Below, in pieces: positions 1 to 8,402 of a stretch of DNA of 20,284 nucleotides. Source of the stretch: an uncultured Ruminococcus sp. (GTDB taxonomy: Bacteria; Bacillota; Clostridia; Oscillospirales; Ruminococcaceae); contig CALANW010000032.1 of the NCBI GenBank assembly GCA_937926145.1, forward strand, positions 1 through 20,284, read 5' to 3'. The notes below the pieces were generated by a model. That model was given only the letters and a program-made list of their open reading frames with translations. It made no database searches and was not told the DNA's origin. The position numbers and the translations under genes were made by a program. The stretch's first letter is position 1. Each line of letters starts with the position of its first letter.

Positions 1-1
1 T

Positions 2-91
2 GAATTTTCGGATTTGAATCTATGCCCAATTAACAACCGTCAGGGAATTGTAATCGATGGTGAAGGTTCAAAGGTTATTTGCAAAGACTAA
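2..91 (+). CDS. C-terminal end of an unidentified protein (partial)
   Basis: An open frame enters from the left edge, codes for 29 residues (from EFSDLNLCPINN to GSKVICKD) and stops with TAA at 89-91. No start codon is needed because the window cuts the gene. The next gene on the same strand starts 57 bases later with its own ribosome site. The fragment is too short to assign to a family, and an open stretch of this length could be chance. Confidence 0.4.
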   Translation, partial: EFSDLNLCPINNRQGIVIDGEGSKVICKD

Positions 92-148
92 TTTGAAAAT
101 TCCAATATATCGGCAATTTCATTACTCAGTGTTATAGGAGGGTTCCTT

Positions 149-955
149 ATGGTCACTGAATTAAAATATGCCAAAACAAACACCTATCTAATAAAAGGGA
201 AGGATAAGTATATTCTCTTTGACACCGATTGGGCAGGCACATTTTCTCTATTCTGCAAATCTCTTAAAAAGCACGGGATAAAAGTGCAGGATATTGGGTA
301 TCTTTTTATATCTCACTTTCATCCCGATCACATGGGCATTGCGCAGGAAATTGCCGAATCGGGAGTGCAGATCGTTGTTATGGATATTCAGCAGAATTTC
401 ATTCACAACGCCGATCAGATTTTTGAGAAGGAAAAGCGTTCTAAATTCATACCAATAGATGATAGTAAAATACGGATAGTCAGTATTTCCGAAAGCAGAG
501 CTTTTCTCAGTGAAATCGGGATAAACGGAGAAATATTCCATACCCCGGGTCACAGTGGTGACAGCATCTCCTTATATCTCGATGATGGTTTTCTCCTTGT
601 CGGTGACTTAAATCCTCTATATGAGCTTGAAGCACATAAAGGAACACAAATTGCTGACAGCTGGGACATTCTTCTGAACTTAAAGCCAAAGGTTGTTTAT
701 TATGGTCACGCCAAAGCTGCCGTTCTTGATAAATCGACTCCGAAAACCTCTTTGGAAAAAGTATCGGATAAGGAAATATTCAGCCTTGTAAAAAAGATAA
801 TGAAATGTATTGATAAAGGTTATTCTGTTGACATCATTCAGAAGAAAACCGGTGCTGATCCGGAATTTATTCAGGACGTTGCAAGAATGTATCTTACACA
901 TCAGAATGTCAGCGTTCAGGGTATTTTAGACCGTATCGAAATAAAGAACAAATAG
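149..955 (+). CDS. Metallo-beta-lactamase-fold hydrolase
   Basis: A 268-residue protein of the MBL-fold metallo-hydrolase superfamily, probably cytoplasmic since it has no signal peptide. The full set of metal ligands is visible: the HFHPDH motif (H56, H58, D60, H61), H135 in TPGHSGDS, D153 in LVGDL, and H187 in VVYYGH. This predicts an active binuclear, usually zinc, hydrolase. The last 65 or so residues are helical and lie outside the core fold. The substrate cannot be read from sequence: the family includes thioesterases, lactonases, phosphodiesterases and RNases. The ATG follows a strong GGAGGG site seven bases upstream. The gene has its own terminator and converges on the end of the transfer operon, so it may be flanking DNA rather than part of the element. 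Confidence 0.88.
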   Translation: MVTELKYAKTNTYLIKGKDKYILFDTDWAGTFSLFCKSLKKHGIKVQDIGYLFISHFHPDHMGIAQEIAESGVQIVVMDIQQNFIHNADQIFEKEKRSKFIPIDDSKIRIVSISESRAFLSEIGINGEIFHTPGHSGDSISLYLDDGFLLVGDLNPLYELEAHKGTQIADSWDILLNLKPKVVYYGHAKAAVLDKSTPKTSLEKVSDKEIFSLVKKIMKCIDKGYSVDIIQKKTGADPEFIQDVARMYLTHQNVSVQGILDRIEIKNK

Positions 956-959
956 TTTT

Positions 960-1145
960 TCACGCCGTTTCCGAATAAGAAGCGGCGTTTTCTGTTTCAT
1001 TCACCGCAAAGTCAACCTCTCTATCCATGAAATACACATATATATTTGTGAGAATTGCAAGCACGATTATAACCATAACAGTCACACCATACCTGAATGA
1101 CCTGTTCTCCCAGTTTTCCTTCCACCATTCCTTAAAACGCTTCAC
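960..1145 (-). CDS. Small single-pass membrane protein, last gene of the transfer operon
   Basis: A 61-residue protein with a basic, Trp-rich N-terminus (MKRFKEWWKENWENR), one membrane segment at about 19-40 and a short acidic tail, predicted to be outside the cell. It starts with GTG, and this GTGA overlaps the stop of the preceding gene by four bases, so the two are probably translationally coupled. A GGAAGAG ribosome site lies just upstream. It closes the leftward transfer operon, where related clostridial elements often carry small DUF4315/DUF4366-type genes, but I see no clear similarity to those. Function unknown. Confidence 0.7.
   Translation of the reverse strand: MKRFKEWWKENWENRSFRYGVTVMVIIVLAILTNIYVYFMDREVDFAVNETENAASYSETA
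962..997 (+). terminator. Rho-independent terminator of the MBL gene
   Basis: ACGCCG (962-967) pairs with CGGCGT (983-988). The stem is extended inward by a U-G pair and TTC/GAA, giving a 10-bp stem with a 7-base loop, followed by TTTTCTGTTT. It lies seven bases past the MBL stop codon. It overlaps the last codons of the opposing 61-residue gene, but on that strand it is not followed by a T-run. Confidence 0.8.
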
Positions 1146-1456
1146 TTCTCTTCCTTTTCCCCTGTCTGTTTTAGCCTGCCCTTATTATGCTCCACAGCAA
1201 GAAGAACAGCTGAAAGCGATGCAAACACCACAAGATGCAGTTTGCTGTCATTCCATATATCTTCAAGTAAAGATCCTTCCGCCTGTTCAGTCTCAGACTG
1301 TTCGGGCGGATTTTCTTTATTTTCCTGCCACTGTCTGTAACCAAGCCCGACTGCCGCCAGAGCTGTCACGATCACAATGACTGCAACAGCGCGGACCCAC
1401 TCTTCCTTTTTGTATCTGCTTATGAAATCTTTTGCTGATTTGAATGGATTATTCAT
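1142..1456 (-). CDS. Small two-pass membrane protein of the transfer operon
   Basis: A 104-residue protein beginning MNNPFKSAKDF. It has membrane segments at about 22-39 and 73-88, joined by an acidic, Glu/Gln-rich loop predicted to be outside, with both ends basic and inside. The open frame extends 48 codons further upstream, but those codons lie inside the preceding gene and look like a shadow frame. The chosen ATG has a GGGGAGG site at the correct distance and overlaps the end of the preceding gene by eight bases. Together with the 61-residue gene it forms a pair of small membrane proteins at the end of the operon. No family recognised. A structural or accessory part of the transfer channel is an inference from position only. 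Confidence 0.75.
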   Translation of the reverse strand: MNNPFKSAKDFISRYKKEEWVRAVAVIVIVTALAAVGLGYRQWQENKENPPEQSETEQAEGSLLEDIWNDSKLHLVVFASLSAVLLAVEHNKGRLKQTGEKEEK

Positions 1457-3971
1457 CGCTGTCCTCCCCGCCCATCGGCGTATCCACACTCCAGTAATTG
1501 TTGGGTATCTCCCCGTCCTCAATAAGCTTCTGATAGAATTCCTCTGCCTTTGCACTATCGGTGGCACCGAATCTGCGGTAGTCGGCTTCGTTAATATCAA
1601 GCTCCTTGTTTATGAGCTTCATGTATTCCTCAATGAGCTTTTCGAAGCTTTTCTCATCAACACCATTGGCTTCCGAATCGGTTATCTCCATTATCTTTTC
1701 ACGAAGCTCGTCGGCAGTTTTGCACGGACCTATCTCACCCGACAGATTATCATGACTTCCGTCACAGTAATACTCCCACGATTTATCTACAAGAGTTCGC
1801 CTGCAATTCTGTCCGCTGCAAGTATTTCCGTGAGTAACATTTACCGTGATACTGAAAAATTCAGTTTCTTTGAAAAAGTCCATAATGTCCTGCGGCGTTA
1901 TGTTCAATATCTGTTCCGCATTGGAATCACTGTCATCGGGATCAATTATGCTCATGGACTTGTATAGTGCGATATATGCAAGAAGCTCCTCGGCAGACAG
2001 TTCACCGTCAATTTCAACATTATCGAAATGGTTTGTTCCGACTATTGGCATTCCCGTAAATTCAGCCGAATCCGCACTGCCGTTTCCGCCGCCTTTGTCT
2101 TTGGTTTCATAATGCTGTCTTTGCGTTTCAGCAGACATTGAATCATCAAGACTTTTCATAAGTGCGTTGTATTCCGCAAGTGCCTGGGGCATTGCAGCAT
2201 CAATGGCTTCGGAAATTGCTTTGTTCATTGCCTGTGCTATCGCCGCACGTTCCCTGTCATTTTTCGCTGCCGCCAGACTTGCCGAAAACTGCGACTGGAT
2301 CTCACTTACTATCTGCCGGCAATATTCGCTGAAAAACTCGGAGAAATCCAGATCTGGTGCAGGATATTCGTATGTGCCTCCGTACCAGTCACCGTAGTTG
2401 AAATAGTAATATGCCTGACAAACGTCCATGTAGTTTTTTATCATCTTGGTGTAACCGTCAATGACCTCGGCATTGCTTTCGGCAGTATATTTTCTTTCAT
2501 CTTCTTCACCCTCATCACCTGCAAGCGTGTAATCAAAGGGTGAAAGCCAGCCGAAAAACACGGCAATTACGGCAAAAATGATTATGACGATTATTATAGG
2601 AAAAACCGCTGCCGCCGCACCTCCGCCGACAAGAGCCTTTGCAGCTTTTTTCTTTACATAACGCTTTCCAGTACCCTTTGCGGTATTGGAAACAAGCTCG
2701 GGATTGTCCTTGTTGAAATCAAGGAACATTTCTTTCTGCTTGTTTTTCCGCTCAGTTTTCATACGGTCAGCATAGAATTTTTTTTGCTTTTCCGCAACAC
2801 GTTTGTTATGCAAGAAATTTCTGCGCTCCTCTCGGGACATTGCATCGGGAACAGATTCTTTCTCGGACAGCTTATGTTCTACCTTGTGCCGTTCCTTTTC
2901 GGCATCAACATACTTTGTTCTGCCCTGTGCCTTGTGTTCTTCGATAAATGCCCTGTCCTTTGCGGCATTTTCGCCCTTCATTATCTTTGCGACCAGCTTT
3001 TTGGCTTCGACCGCCGCAAGAGTTGTGGCAACATCAGTTACGGCAGAACCGACGGAAGATGAATTCTGAACGGTCTTTCCTATCCGAACTGCCTTGTCGA
3101 TAAACCCGCTGTCAGTAGAATTTTTCTCCTTGTGGTATTCGGGATTATCGGGGTTATACACCGAATAATCATTTATTTTCAGAGCCTTGTCCATCAGCGT
3201 ATGACCACCGCCGTCCAGCTCTCTTATCTGATCGGGAGTAACATTAAACGCTGCCCCGTCATTAACAGCTTCACTGACGGTATCATATTTGTAACCTTCC
3301 TTGCGATGCTCCTCAAGATACCTCACACCAAGGTCATTGCGGCGATTTGAATTTATAGAATCCTTGAATTTATCAATAAATTCAGCCTTTGCAATATTGA
3401 CCTTGAATTTCAGCTTTTCCGAAGCAGTCATATCATCGGAGTTATCAGATTTTATGGATAAAAATCTGCTGTCAAAGGGCTTGTGTTCAGGATTTTCCGT
3501 TTTTTTCGGAATGTCTGCTGCGGAATTTTTTGAACTATTTTCAGAATTATCATGAAACGCTTCCGTTTCATCATTTACAACAGCTGCACGATTAAGCTTA
3601 ATAGCCTCCTTGTTCTGCTGTTCAAGAAACGCCGCACGTTTCATTCGCTGTGCCATTTCGGAAGAAATAGCGGAACTGCTTGTGTCCGATTTATGCTCAC
3701 TGCTTTTCTTATGAGAATAAGTTGAACTTACGGCAGTTTGCTTTTCATAAGAGTTATTTTTTACTGCGGGTTTATCTGCATTTTCTTCGTGCTCCGGTGG
3801 AGCACGAAAATCTTTATCGGGAGCAGCAGAACCGTATTCGTGTTTTACCACCTTATACTTTTTTCTGCTCTGCTGCCTTGCACCAAAGGTCACGCTCTGC
3901 ACCTTTCTCTTATCAAAAGAGGAAAGGGAGTGCTTTTCATCAGTATCGTTTTTGCGGTCAACTGTTGGCAT
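1449..3971 (-). CDS. Large membrane-anchored conjugation protein, CD1108-like (tentative)
   Basis: An 840-residue protein. Residues 1-445 are very hydrophilic and charged, with many Lys/Glu/Arg-rich helical stretches, predicted to be cytoplasmic. One strong membrane segment lies at about 447-474 (VFPIIIVIIIFAVIAVFFGW). The remaining 365 residues are predicted to be outside the cell, with a helical section followed by a Cys/His cluster (C718, C723, C736, H740, C750) that could bind metal or form disulphides. In Tn1549/CTn-type elements the gene after VirB4 encodes a CD1108-family protein of this layout, usually ending in an NlpC/P60 or CHAP cell-wall peptidase. I see no such catalytic domain here. 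The start follows a GGGAGATG site 21 bases after the VirB4 stop. Family assignment rests on position and architecture and is moderate. Confidence 0.72.
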   Translation of the reverse strand: MPTVDRKNDTDEKHSLSSFDKRKVQSVTFGARQQSRKKYKVVKHEYGSAAPDKDFRAPPEHEENADKPAVKNNSYEKQTAVSSTYSHKKSSEHKSDTSSSAISSEMAQRMKRAAFLEQQNKEAIKLNRAAVVNDETEAFHDNSENSSKNSAADIPKKTENPEHKPFDSRFLSIKSDNSDDMTASEKLKFKVNIAKAEFIDKFKDSINSNRRNDLGVRYLEEHRKEGYKYDTVSEAVNDGAAFNVTPDQIRELDGGGHTLMDKALKINDYSVYNPDNPEYHKEKNSTDSGFIDKAVRIGKTVQNSSSVGSAVTDVATTLAAVEAKKLVAKIMKGENAAKDRAFIEEHKAQGRTKYVDAEKERHKVEHKLSEKESVPDAMSREERRNFLHNKRVAEKQKKFYADRMKTERKNKQKEMFLDFNKDNPELVSNTAKGTGKRYVKKKAAKALVGGGAAAAVFPIIIVIIIFAVIAVFFGWLSPFDYTLAGDEGEEDERKYTAESNAEVIDGYTKMIKNYMDVCQAYYYFNYGDWYGGTYEYPAPDLDFSEFFSEYCRQIVSEIQSQFSASLAAAKNDRERAAIAQAMNKAISEAIDAAMPQALAEYNALMKSLDDSMSAETQRQHYETKDKGGGNGSADSAEFTGMPIVGTNHFDNVEIDGELSAEELLAYIALYKSMSIIDPDDSDSNAEQILNITPQDIMDFFKETEFFSITVNVTHGNTCSGQNCRRTLVDKSWEYYCDGSHDNLSGEIGPCKTADELREKIMEITDSEANGVDEKSFEKLIEEYMKLINKELDINEADYRRFGATDSAKAEEFYQKLIEDGEIPNNYWSVDTPMGGEDSDE

Positions 3972-3992
3972 AAAACATCTCCCTCTCTTTCC

Positions 3993-6900
3993 TTACGATG
4001 CTTCGGCTTCCTTCTGCGCCATTTCTTCCTGAAGCATCTTTGCGGTTTCACTGAAGTTTGTTGTCATCATGCTGTACAGCTTTGTATCCTTCGGGAACTC
4101 ATCATAGAACGGTATCTTTGTCTTGCCGCCAAGCACCAAAATTCCATGTCCCGCAGGAGTGTCATTTACATACTGAATTTCGCTGTCCGTGAAATGAAGA
4201 ATATCCTGAAGCTTTGCCGCATCGGTAGGATTCTGCTTCAAAAGCACAAGGAACTCGGAGTTACTGAGCATAGAACGGGACTTATCATCTTTCAGCAGAT
4301 CTTCAACATTCTGCGTGATTCCCGTAAGCACACCACCGTATTTTCTTGCACGCTTCCAGAGCATACGGAGATAGTCCAGTGAATACTCGTCCTGGAAAAG
4401 CAGATGCGCTTCATCGAAATAGATGTAGGTCTTTCTGCCCTTATCTCTGTTCTCGGAAAGACGATTCCAGATGTAGTCAAGGATAAGAAGCATGGACTGT
4501 GTTTTCAGATTGCCGTTCAGGTCACGGATATCGTATGCAATGAACCGGGACTTTGTATTTACGTTGGTCTGATTATCAAAATATTTTGCAGAACCATTAA
4601 CGTACATATCAACCGTAATAATCAGCTTGTCCTTCATATCCTTGTTGATATTCTCGGTTTCCTCTTTCATACATTCGAGGAACGTTCCCAGAGTAGGCAT
4701 ATCCGCAGGATCAAGGGTTGTAAGCACATTGGATTTTGCATAAGCCTTACGAACGCAGCGGTCAACAAAGGACTTTTCCTGTGCATTCAATGGGTGCTTG
4801 CTGTCCATACATGAAATGAATGATGTAAGGAGCTGACACTTGTCTGCGATGATATCAATTTCCTCATCTTCAAGAAGTCGGAAGTCAAAATCAAAGGGAT
4901 TTATGTGGTTCTTTGAACCATTACTGAACTTTACTACCTCACCGCCGAAGGCTTCTGCAAGCTTCCAGTATTCACGCTCAGGGTCGATTACCAGAATATC
5001 TGCGTCATCATAGCCGAGAAACACATTGACTATCTCACGCTTGACCGTGAAAGATTTACCCGAACCGGGGCAGGCAAGCACAAATCCCGAAGGATTTACA
5101 AGTCCCTTCATACGGTCAAAAAGAATTATGTTGTGGGAAAGCATATTCAGACCGTAATAAACGCTGTTTTCCATCTGCATTTCCTTTACATTGAACGGCA
5201 TGAAAATCGCAACCGATTCCGAAGGCATTGTTCGCATCCAGCCGAATTTTCTCTGATAACCGACAGGCAAACAGTCGCACATTCCATGCTCCTGCTCCCA
5301 TGCCATTTCACCCTTTATGCAACCGCTTCTTTTCAAGGTGCTTTCGATTACTTCAAGATTATTGTTAAGCTCCTCAAAAGATTCAGCCTTTATGAGTATC
5401 TGCATATTTGTCATAAAAAGCTTCTGGTCCTTCATGGTGATCTTGTCATAAACACTGACCATAGCATCACGCTGATTCTTGATACGCTGGGGCATCTGAT
5501 TGCTGAAATTACCGTGCTGCGCTGCCTTGACTTCACGCTTTGCCATATCCGTATCAATAGCTGTGATCTGATGCTGGACAAGCTTGCGGGCTTCTGCACT
5601 GTCATAGGTTTCAATGTTTGTTGTAACCATAATTTCAATGCCCGTTGCAAGAAGCTCGGTCAGAATTTCAGAGGTTGCCGTTGAGGGATATTCTCTTATG
5701 TAAATTGTCTTTGCATAAGTATTGTTGAACATGAAATAGTCTTTTTTGAAATCGAAATAATCGGGCGCACAGTACAGCTTGTCAATACCCTTTTCATAGT
5801 CCTTTTCAGTAAGCTGCGGTACGGGCATATCATCTGTACCCACAAAGAAATCCTTCAGCATTTCCACACGCTCCTGTGAGGTGAGAACTCGCATATTTGT
5901 ATTGCCGATACGATTGAATGTATTCGTAGCAGTAATATCCAGAGACTTAAATCTTCGTTTTGCGGTTTCCTCATCGGGAGCCTTTATTGTGAGAGTAATA
6001 TACATGTGCTTCTGGATAGCGTTCTGACCTTTGCGGATATTTTCTTCAAGCACCCTCGAATTGAATTCATAACGATATTCAAAAAGGTCATCAGCCTTCT
6101 GCGGGAGCAGAGTTTTCTTCTTGAAATCGTCAATGTTTATCTGACTGTTCCAGCAGCAAATCTGACAGTCAACCGTATCATCAAGGATAGACAGAAATTC
6201 GATGTATCGCTCCAGATACATATACTGCTGTTCTTCATCGGAAAGATTGAAGTTTATGTCATCAAAGGTGTAAGCCTTGGAGTACATTTTCTTGCCTAAG
6301 AAGAAAATATCGTCGGACAAAATTTTCTTGTAAGGAATAGTATTCAGGACCTTCTTTGCAAAATCCTTTTTCTCCTTTTCCTTTGCGACCTTCTGACTGC
6401 GCTTGTCCTTTTTCTTCGGCTTATTGGCTTCAAGCCTTGCCGCATCACGCTCACGGGCGTTCATGTTTTCCTTAACATCATCGGTATCTTCAATAACACC
6501 ACGCTTGGGACGGGTGCGTCTTGTAATTGCAAGGAAGGCAACAGCCAGTGCAATTATTGCAGCAGGAACACCCACAACAGCGGGATTGCTCTGTACAAAT
6601 CCCACTATCCCATTCGGGGTTTCGGGAACTGCAACAGTTTCGGATATTTTCGTTTTGGCTGTTGCATCTTCGATAACTTCTGCCGATTCTGTTGCAATGT
6701 CAGTAACGGGTTCGGTGATAACAGAAACCGCTTCTGTTTCCATAACCGTTTCAGGAACTACAACAGGCTGTGTAACAACCGCAGTTTCAACCACAACTTC
6801 TTCCGTGATACCCGCTTCGCTCATAGCTTCCGATACACCATCTGCCGCAATGCTGGATATGAGTGCTTCTGCGTCAAGTCCTTCGGGGAGTGAAAGAGAG

Positions 6901-7076
6901 GTTGCCTCGCTTTCGGCTTCCGAAATATCCGTAGTAGCTTCTTCGGTCATATCAGCCATATCGGAAACGGTGCTTTCATTGCTCAAAACATTTTCTTCAC
7001 TAACGGGAGCTGCGGTCACGCTTTCTTCGGGAACTGCTGTACCCGTTACGATCTCATTTTCATTCAAAAGATTCAC
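3993..7076 (-). CDS. virB4: VirB4-family conjugation ATPase with membrane-anchored N-terminal extension
   Basis: A 1027-residue VirB4/TraE-type ATPase that powers assembly of the type IV secretion channel and DNA transfer at the inner face of the membrane. Walker A is ACPGSGKS (K674) and Walker B is IYFDEAH (D888, E889), followed by the usual RKYGG and GITQNVEDLL motifs. The typical VirB4 core starts near residue 205 (MNARERD). Before it lies a stretch of about 165 residues rich in Glu, Thr, Val and Ser, then a membrane segment at about 166-186 and a basic TRRTRPKRG stop-transfer sequence. Clostridial VirB4 proteins usually lack this. The start is GTG, overlapping the PrgI stop in GTGA, with AAGGAAGAG just upstream. 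ATG at 6464 is an alternative internal start with a weak AAGGAA site. Confidence 0.93.
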   Translation of the reverse strand: MNLLNENEIVTGTAVPEESVTAAPVSEENVLSNESTVSDMADMTEEATTDISEAESEATSLSLPEGLDAEALISSIAADGVSEAMSEAGITEEVVVETAVVTQPVVVPETVMETEAVSVITEPVTDIATESAEVIEDATAKTKISETVAVPETPNGIVGFVQSNPAVVGVPAAIIALAVAFLAITRRTRPKRGVIEDTDDVKENMNARERDAARLEANKPKKKDKRSQKVAKEKEKKDFAKKVLNTIPYKKILSDDIFFLGKKMYSKAYTFDDINFNLSDEEQQYMYLERYIEFLSILDDTVDCQICCWNSQINIDDFKKKTLLPQKADDLFEYRYEFNSRVLEENIRKGQNAIQKHMYITLTIKAPDEETAKRRFKSLDITATNTFNRIGNTNMRVLTSQERVEMLKDFFVGTDDMPVPQLTEKDYEKGIDKLYCAPDYFDFKKDYFMFNNTYAKTIYIREYPSTATSEILTELLATGIEIMVTTNIETYDSAEARKLVQHQITAIDTDMAKREVKAAQHGNFSNQMPQRIKNQRDAMVSVYDKITMKDQKLFMTNMQILIKAESFEELNNNLEVIESTLKRSGCIKGEMAWEQEHGMCDCLPVGYQRKFGWMRTMPSESVAIFMPFNVKEMQMENSVYYGLNMLSHNIILFDRMKGLVNPSGFVLACPGSGKSFTVKREIVNVFLGYDDADILVIDPEREYWKLAEAFGGEVVKFSNGSKNHINPFDFDFRLLEDEEIDIIADKCQLLTSFISCMDSKHPLNAQEKSFVDRCVRKAYAKSNVLTTLDPADMPTLGTFLECMKEETENINKDMKDKLIITVDMYVNGSAKYFDNQTNVNTKSRFIAYDIRDLNGNLKTQSMLLILDYIWNRLSENRDKGRKTYIYFDEAHLLFQDEYSLDYLRMLWKRARKYGGVLTGITQNVEDLLKDDKSRSMLSNSEFLVLLKQNPTDAAKLQDILHFTDSEIQYVNDTPAGHGILVLGGKTKIPFYDEFPKDTKLYSMMTTNFSETAKMLQEEMAQKEAEAS

Positions 7077-7468
7077 CTCTTCCTTTTCATATTTTTCTTT
7101 TCAGCCCTGCGCTCATCTTCGAGCTGACGGATATATATTTCTCTGACAGCATCGTGTATCTCTGTTTCTTCAGGAAGATATTCCATTCTCCTGCGCTGAT
7201 TGGAAACATAGAACTCCGTTACGGTTGCGGCTATCTTTTCAAACCCCATACCGTTGTATTTCAGGAATCCGACAGCCGCAAGAGGAGCTATAAGCGCAAT
7301 GGTGATGTACACCAGAATATCCGTTGAAATAAACTTGCTTCCCACAAGGAAAATGATGACCGCAACTGCTATCATAAGTACGGAGCAGATAAGCTGTCGG
7401 CTGTTCATGCCGAAGAAAAACTGCTCCTTGTACTCGGTTACGTCCTGTGGTACATCGGCTTTAATCAT
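7073..7468 (-). CDS. prgI: PrgI-family (VirB3-like) conjugation membrane protein
   Basis: A protein of 131 residues counted from the ATG at 7468. It has membrane segments at about 26-43 and 50-68 and a charged C-terminal tail ending KRKR. Size, two-helix topology, the FLKYNGMGFEK stretch after the second helix and position directly before VirB4 fit the PrgI family, a VirB3-like partner that anchors VirB4 at the membrane. Two further in-frame starts lie upstream (ATG 7474, GTG 7477), just after an in-frame TGA. None is correctly spaced from the strong AGGAGG at 7497-7502. That site instead serves an 8-codon mini-gene whose stop overlaps the chosen ATG. A weak GAGTG lies eight bases before this ATG. 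Confidence 0.85.
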   Translation of the reverse strand: MIKADVPQDVTEYKEQFFFGMNSRQLICSVLMIAVAVIIFLVGSKFISTDILVYITIALIAPLAAVGFLKYNGMGFEKIAATVTEFYVSNQRRRMEYLPEETEIHDAVREIYIRQLEDERRAEKKNMKRKR

Positions 7469-7487
7469 AAACATCACTCAAAATCAT
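7461..7487 (-). CDS. Eight-codon leader ORF upstream of prgI
   Basis: ATG at 7487 opens MILSDVYD and stops with TAA at 7461-7463. It sits nine bases after a perfect AGGAGG (7497-7502), which itself overlaps the last codons of the VirB6-like gene. The stop overlaps the prgI start (ATGATTAA). This arrangement suggests that ribosomes load on the mini-gene and re-initiate at prgI. It is inferred from sequence only and could be coincidental. Confidence 0.4.
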   Translation of the reverse strand: MILSDVYD

Positions 7488-7492
7488 TTTGC

Positions 7493-8323
7493 TTATCCTC
7501 CTAACGCTCTCTTCGTTATTTCGCTTGCCTTTGAAACCGTGATCGCAAGCATAATTACACATAAAACAGGTGTTGCATACTGCATAATATTTGCAAGAAG
7601 TCCGTCACCTGCAAGTCCACTTGCAAAATCAAGCGTAAGATTGTTGGATATTGCATTGAATGCTTCAAAGCATATCGCAAGCACTCCCCACTGCATTGAT
7701 ACAGCGGCAAAATTCTTGATGAAGCTGATACCCGTTGAACGTGCCTGACTGTTTACAAGTGTGGAAAGTGCCACAGGTGAAATTGCGGTAAGTATTGCAG
7801 TTTCAAACACAACTCCCAGCATTGAAATTACGATAAGGGAATACATTACAAACATCAGAATTATGAGTATCAGCAATATAAAGCTCATACAGATATAGTT
7901 GATGTCCAGCGTTCCCGGATCTATCGTTCCAGCCGTTGCTGCCGCCCCAAAGGACGAGCTTATGTTTGAAAATGCCGACGAAAAATCCACCGACTGTTTC
8001 AGCAGTCCCGATACCGCACCCACAATGTTATCCACATTCTGAACGATAAGTGCGCTTATGACCAGCTTCATTGCTATCCTCAGCGCACCCTCAATTCCGC
8101 CGTGAAAGTCAATATTCGCACAATATGTGAACGCTTCCATACAAAAGAACAGAGTGAGCAGCGCCGTTCCCGCCGCTTCAAAAACATTTATTGCCGTTCC
8201 GCAGTTTGAAAGAACATCAAACCCCGAAATTGTCTGTATTACCGCCGCAAAGCCGTCCGATTCTGTCTGTAACAGCTCCTGTGCTTCGGTAAATGCCGTT
8301 TCCCAGAAGCTTGGCTCCGCCAT
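7493..8323 (-). CDS. VirB6/TrbL-like polytopic channel protein
   Basis: A 276-residue integral membrane protein with about six hydrophobic segments (near 44-66, 82-104, 142-168, 172-190, 203-225 and 244-264). The loop at about 110-140 is rich in Ser, Gly and Ala. Topology, length and position between the pilin and PrgI match the VirB6-like proteins of clostridial conjugative elements, which form the inner-membrane part of the transfer channel. The ATG follows an AGGAGG site with eight-base spacing. It is separated from the pilin gene by 79 bases containing a hairpin. The C-terminus (KRALGG) overlaps the ribosome site used downstream. Confidence 0.83.
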   Translation of the reverse strand: MAEPSFWETAFTEAQELLQTESDGFAAVIQTISGFDVLSNCGTAINVFEAAGTALLTLFFCMEAFTYCANIDFHGGIEGALRIAMKLVISALIVQNVDNIVGAVSGLLKQSVDFSSAFSNISSSFGAAATAGTIDPGTLDINYICMSFILLILIILMFVMYSLIVISMLGVVFETAILTAISPVALSTLVNSQARSTGISFIKNFAAVSMQWGVLAICFEAFNAISNNLTLDFASGLAGDGLLANIMQYATPVLCVIMLAITVSKASEITKRALGG

Positions 8324-8345
8324 AGCATCTTCCTCCTCTCATATT

Positions 8346-8381
8346 CCGAAACAGAGTCCGTAAAAACGATCTCTGCTTCGG
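8346..8381 (-). other. Intercistronic hairpin between pilin and VirB6-like genes
   Basis: On the - strand CCGAAGCAGAG pairs with CTCTGTTTCGG (8371-8381 with 8346-8356): 11 bp with one G-U pair and a 14-base loop. No T-run follows, so it is unlikely to terminate transcription. It lies in the only sizeable gap downstream of the pilin and could stabilise the pilin part of the mRNA or partly block read-through. Confidence 0.55.
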
Positions 8382-8402
8382 ATTGTGGTTCGATTTTCGG
8401 TA

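Noticed and set aside
1457..1600. N-terminal extension of the 104-residue membrane protein by 48 codons
   Set aside because: These codons overlap the end of the 840-residue gene. The internal ATG at 1456 has a strong ribosome site and the usual short overlap.
1377..1967. 196-codon open frame on the + strand
   Set aside because: It is antisense to the 840- and 104-residue genes, which have good starts and coupling.
3738..4382. 214-codon open frame on the + strand
   Set aside because: It spans the junction of two well-supported - strand genes and has no recognisable protein features.
6403..7146. 247-codon open frame on the + strand, Ser/Thr-rich
   Set aside because: It is the mirror of the Glu/Thr/Val-rich VirB4 extension. 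Its composition reflects the codon bias of the opposite strand, and it has no ribosome site.
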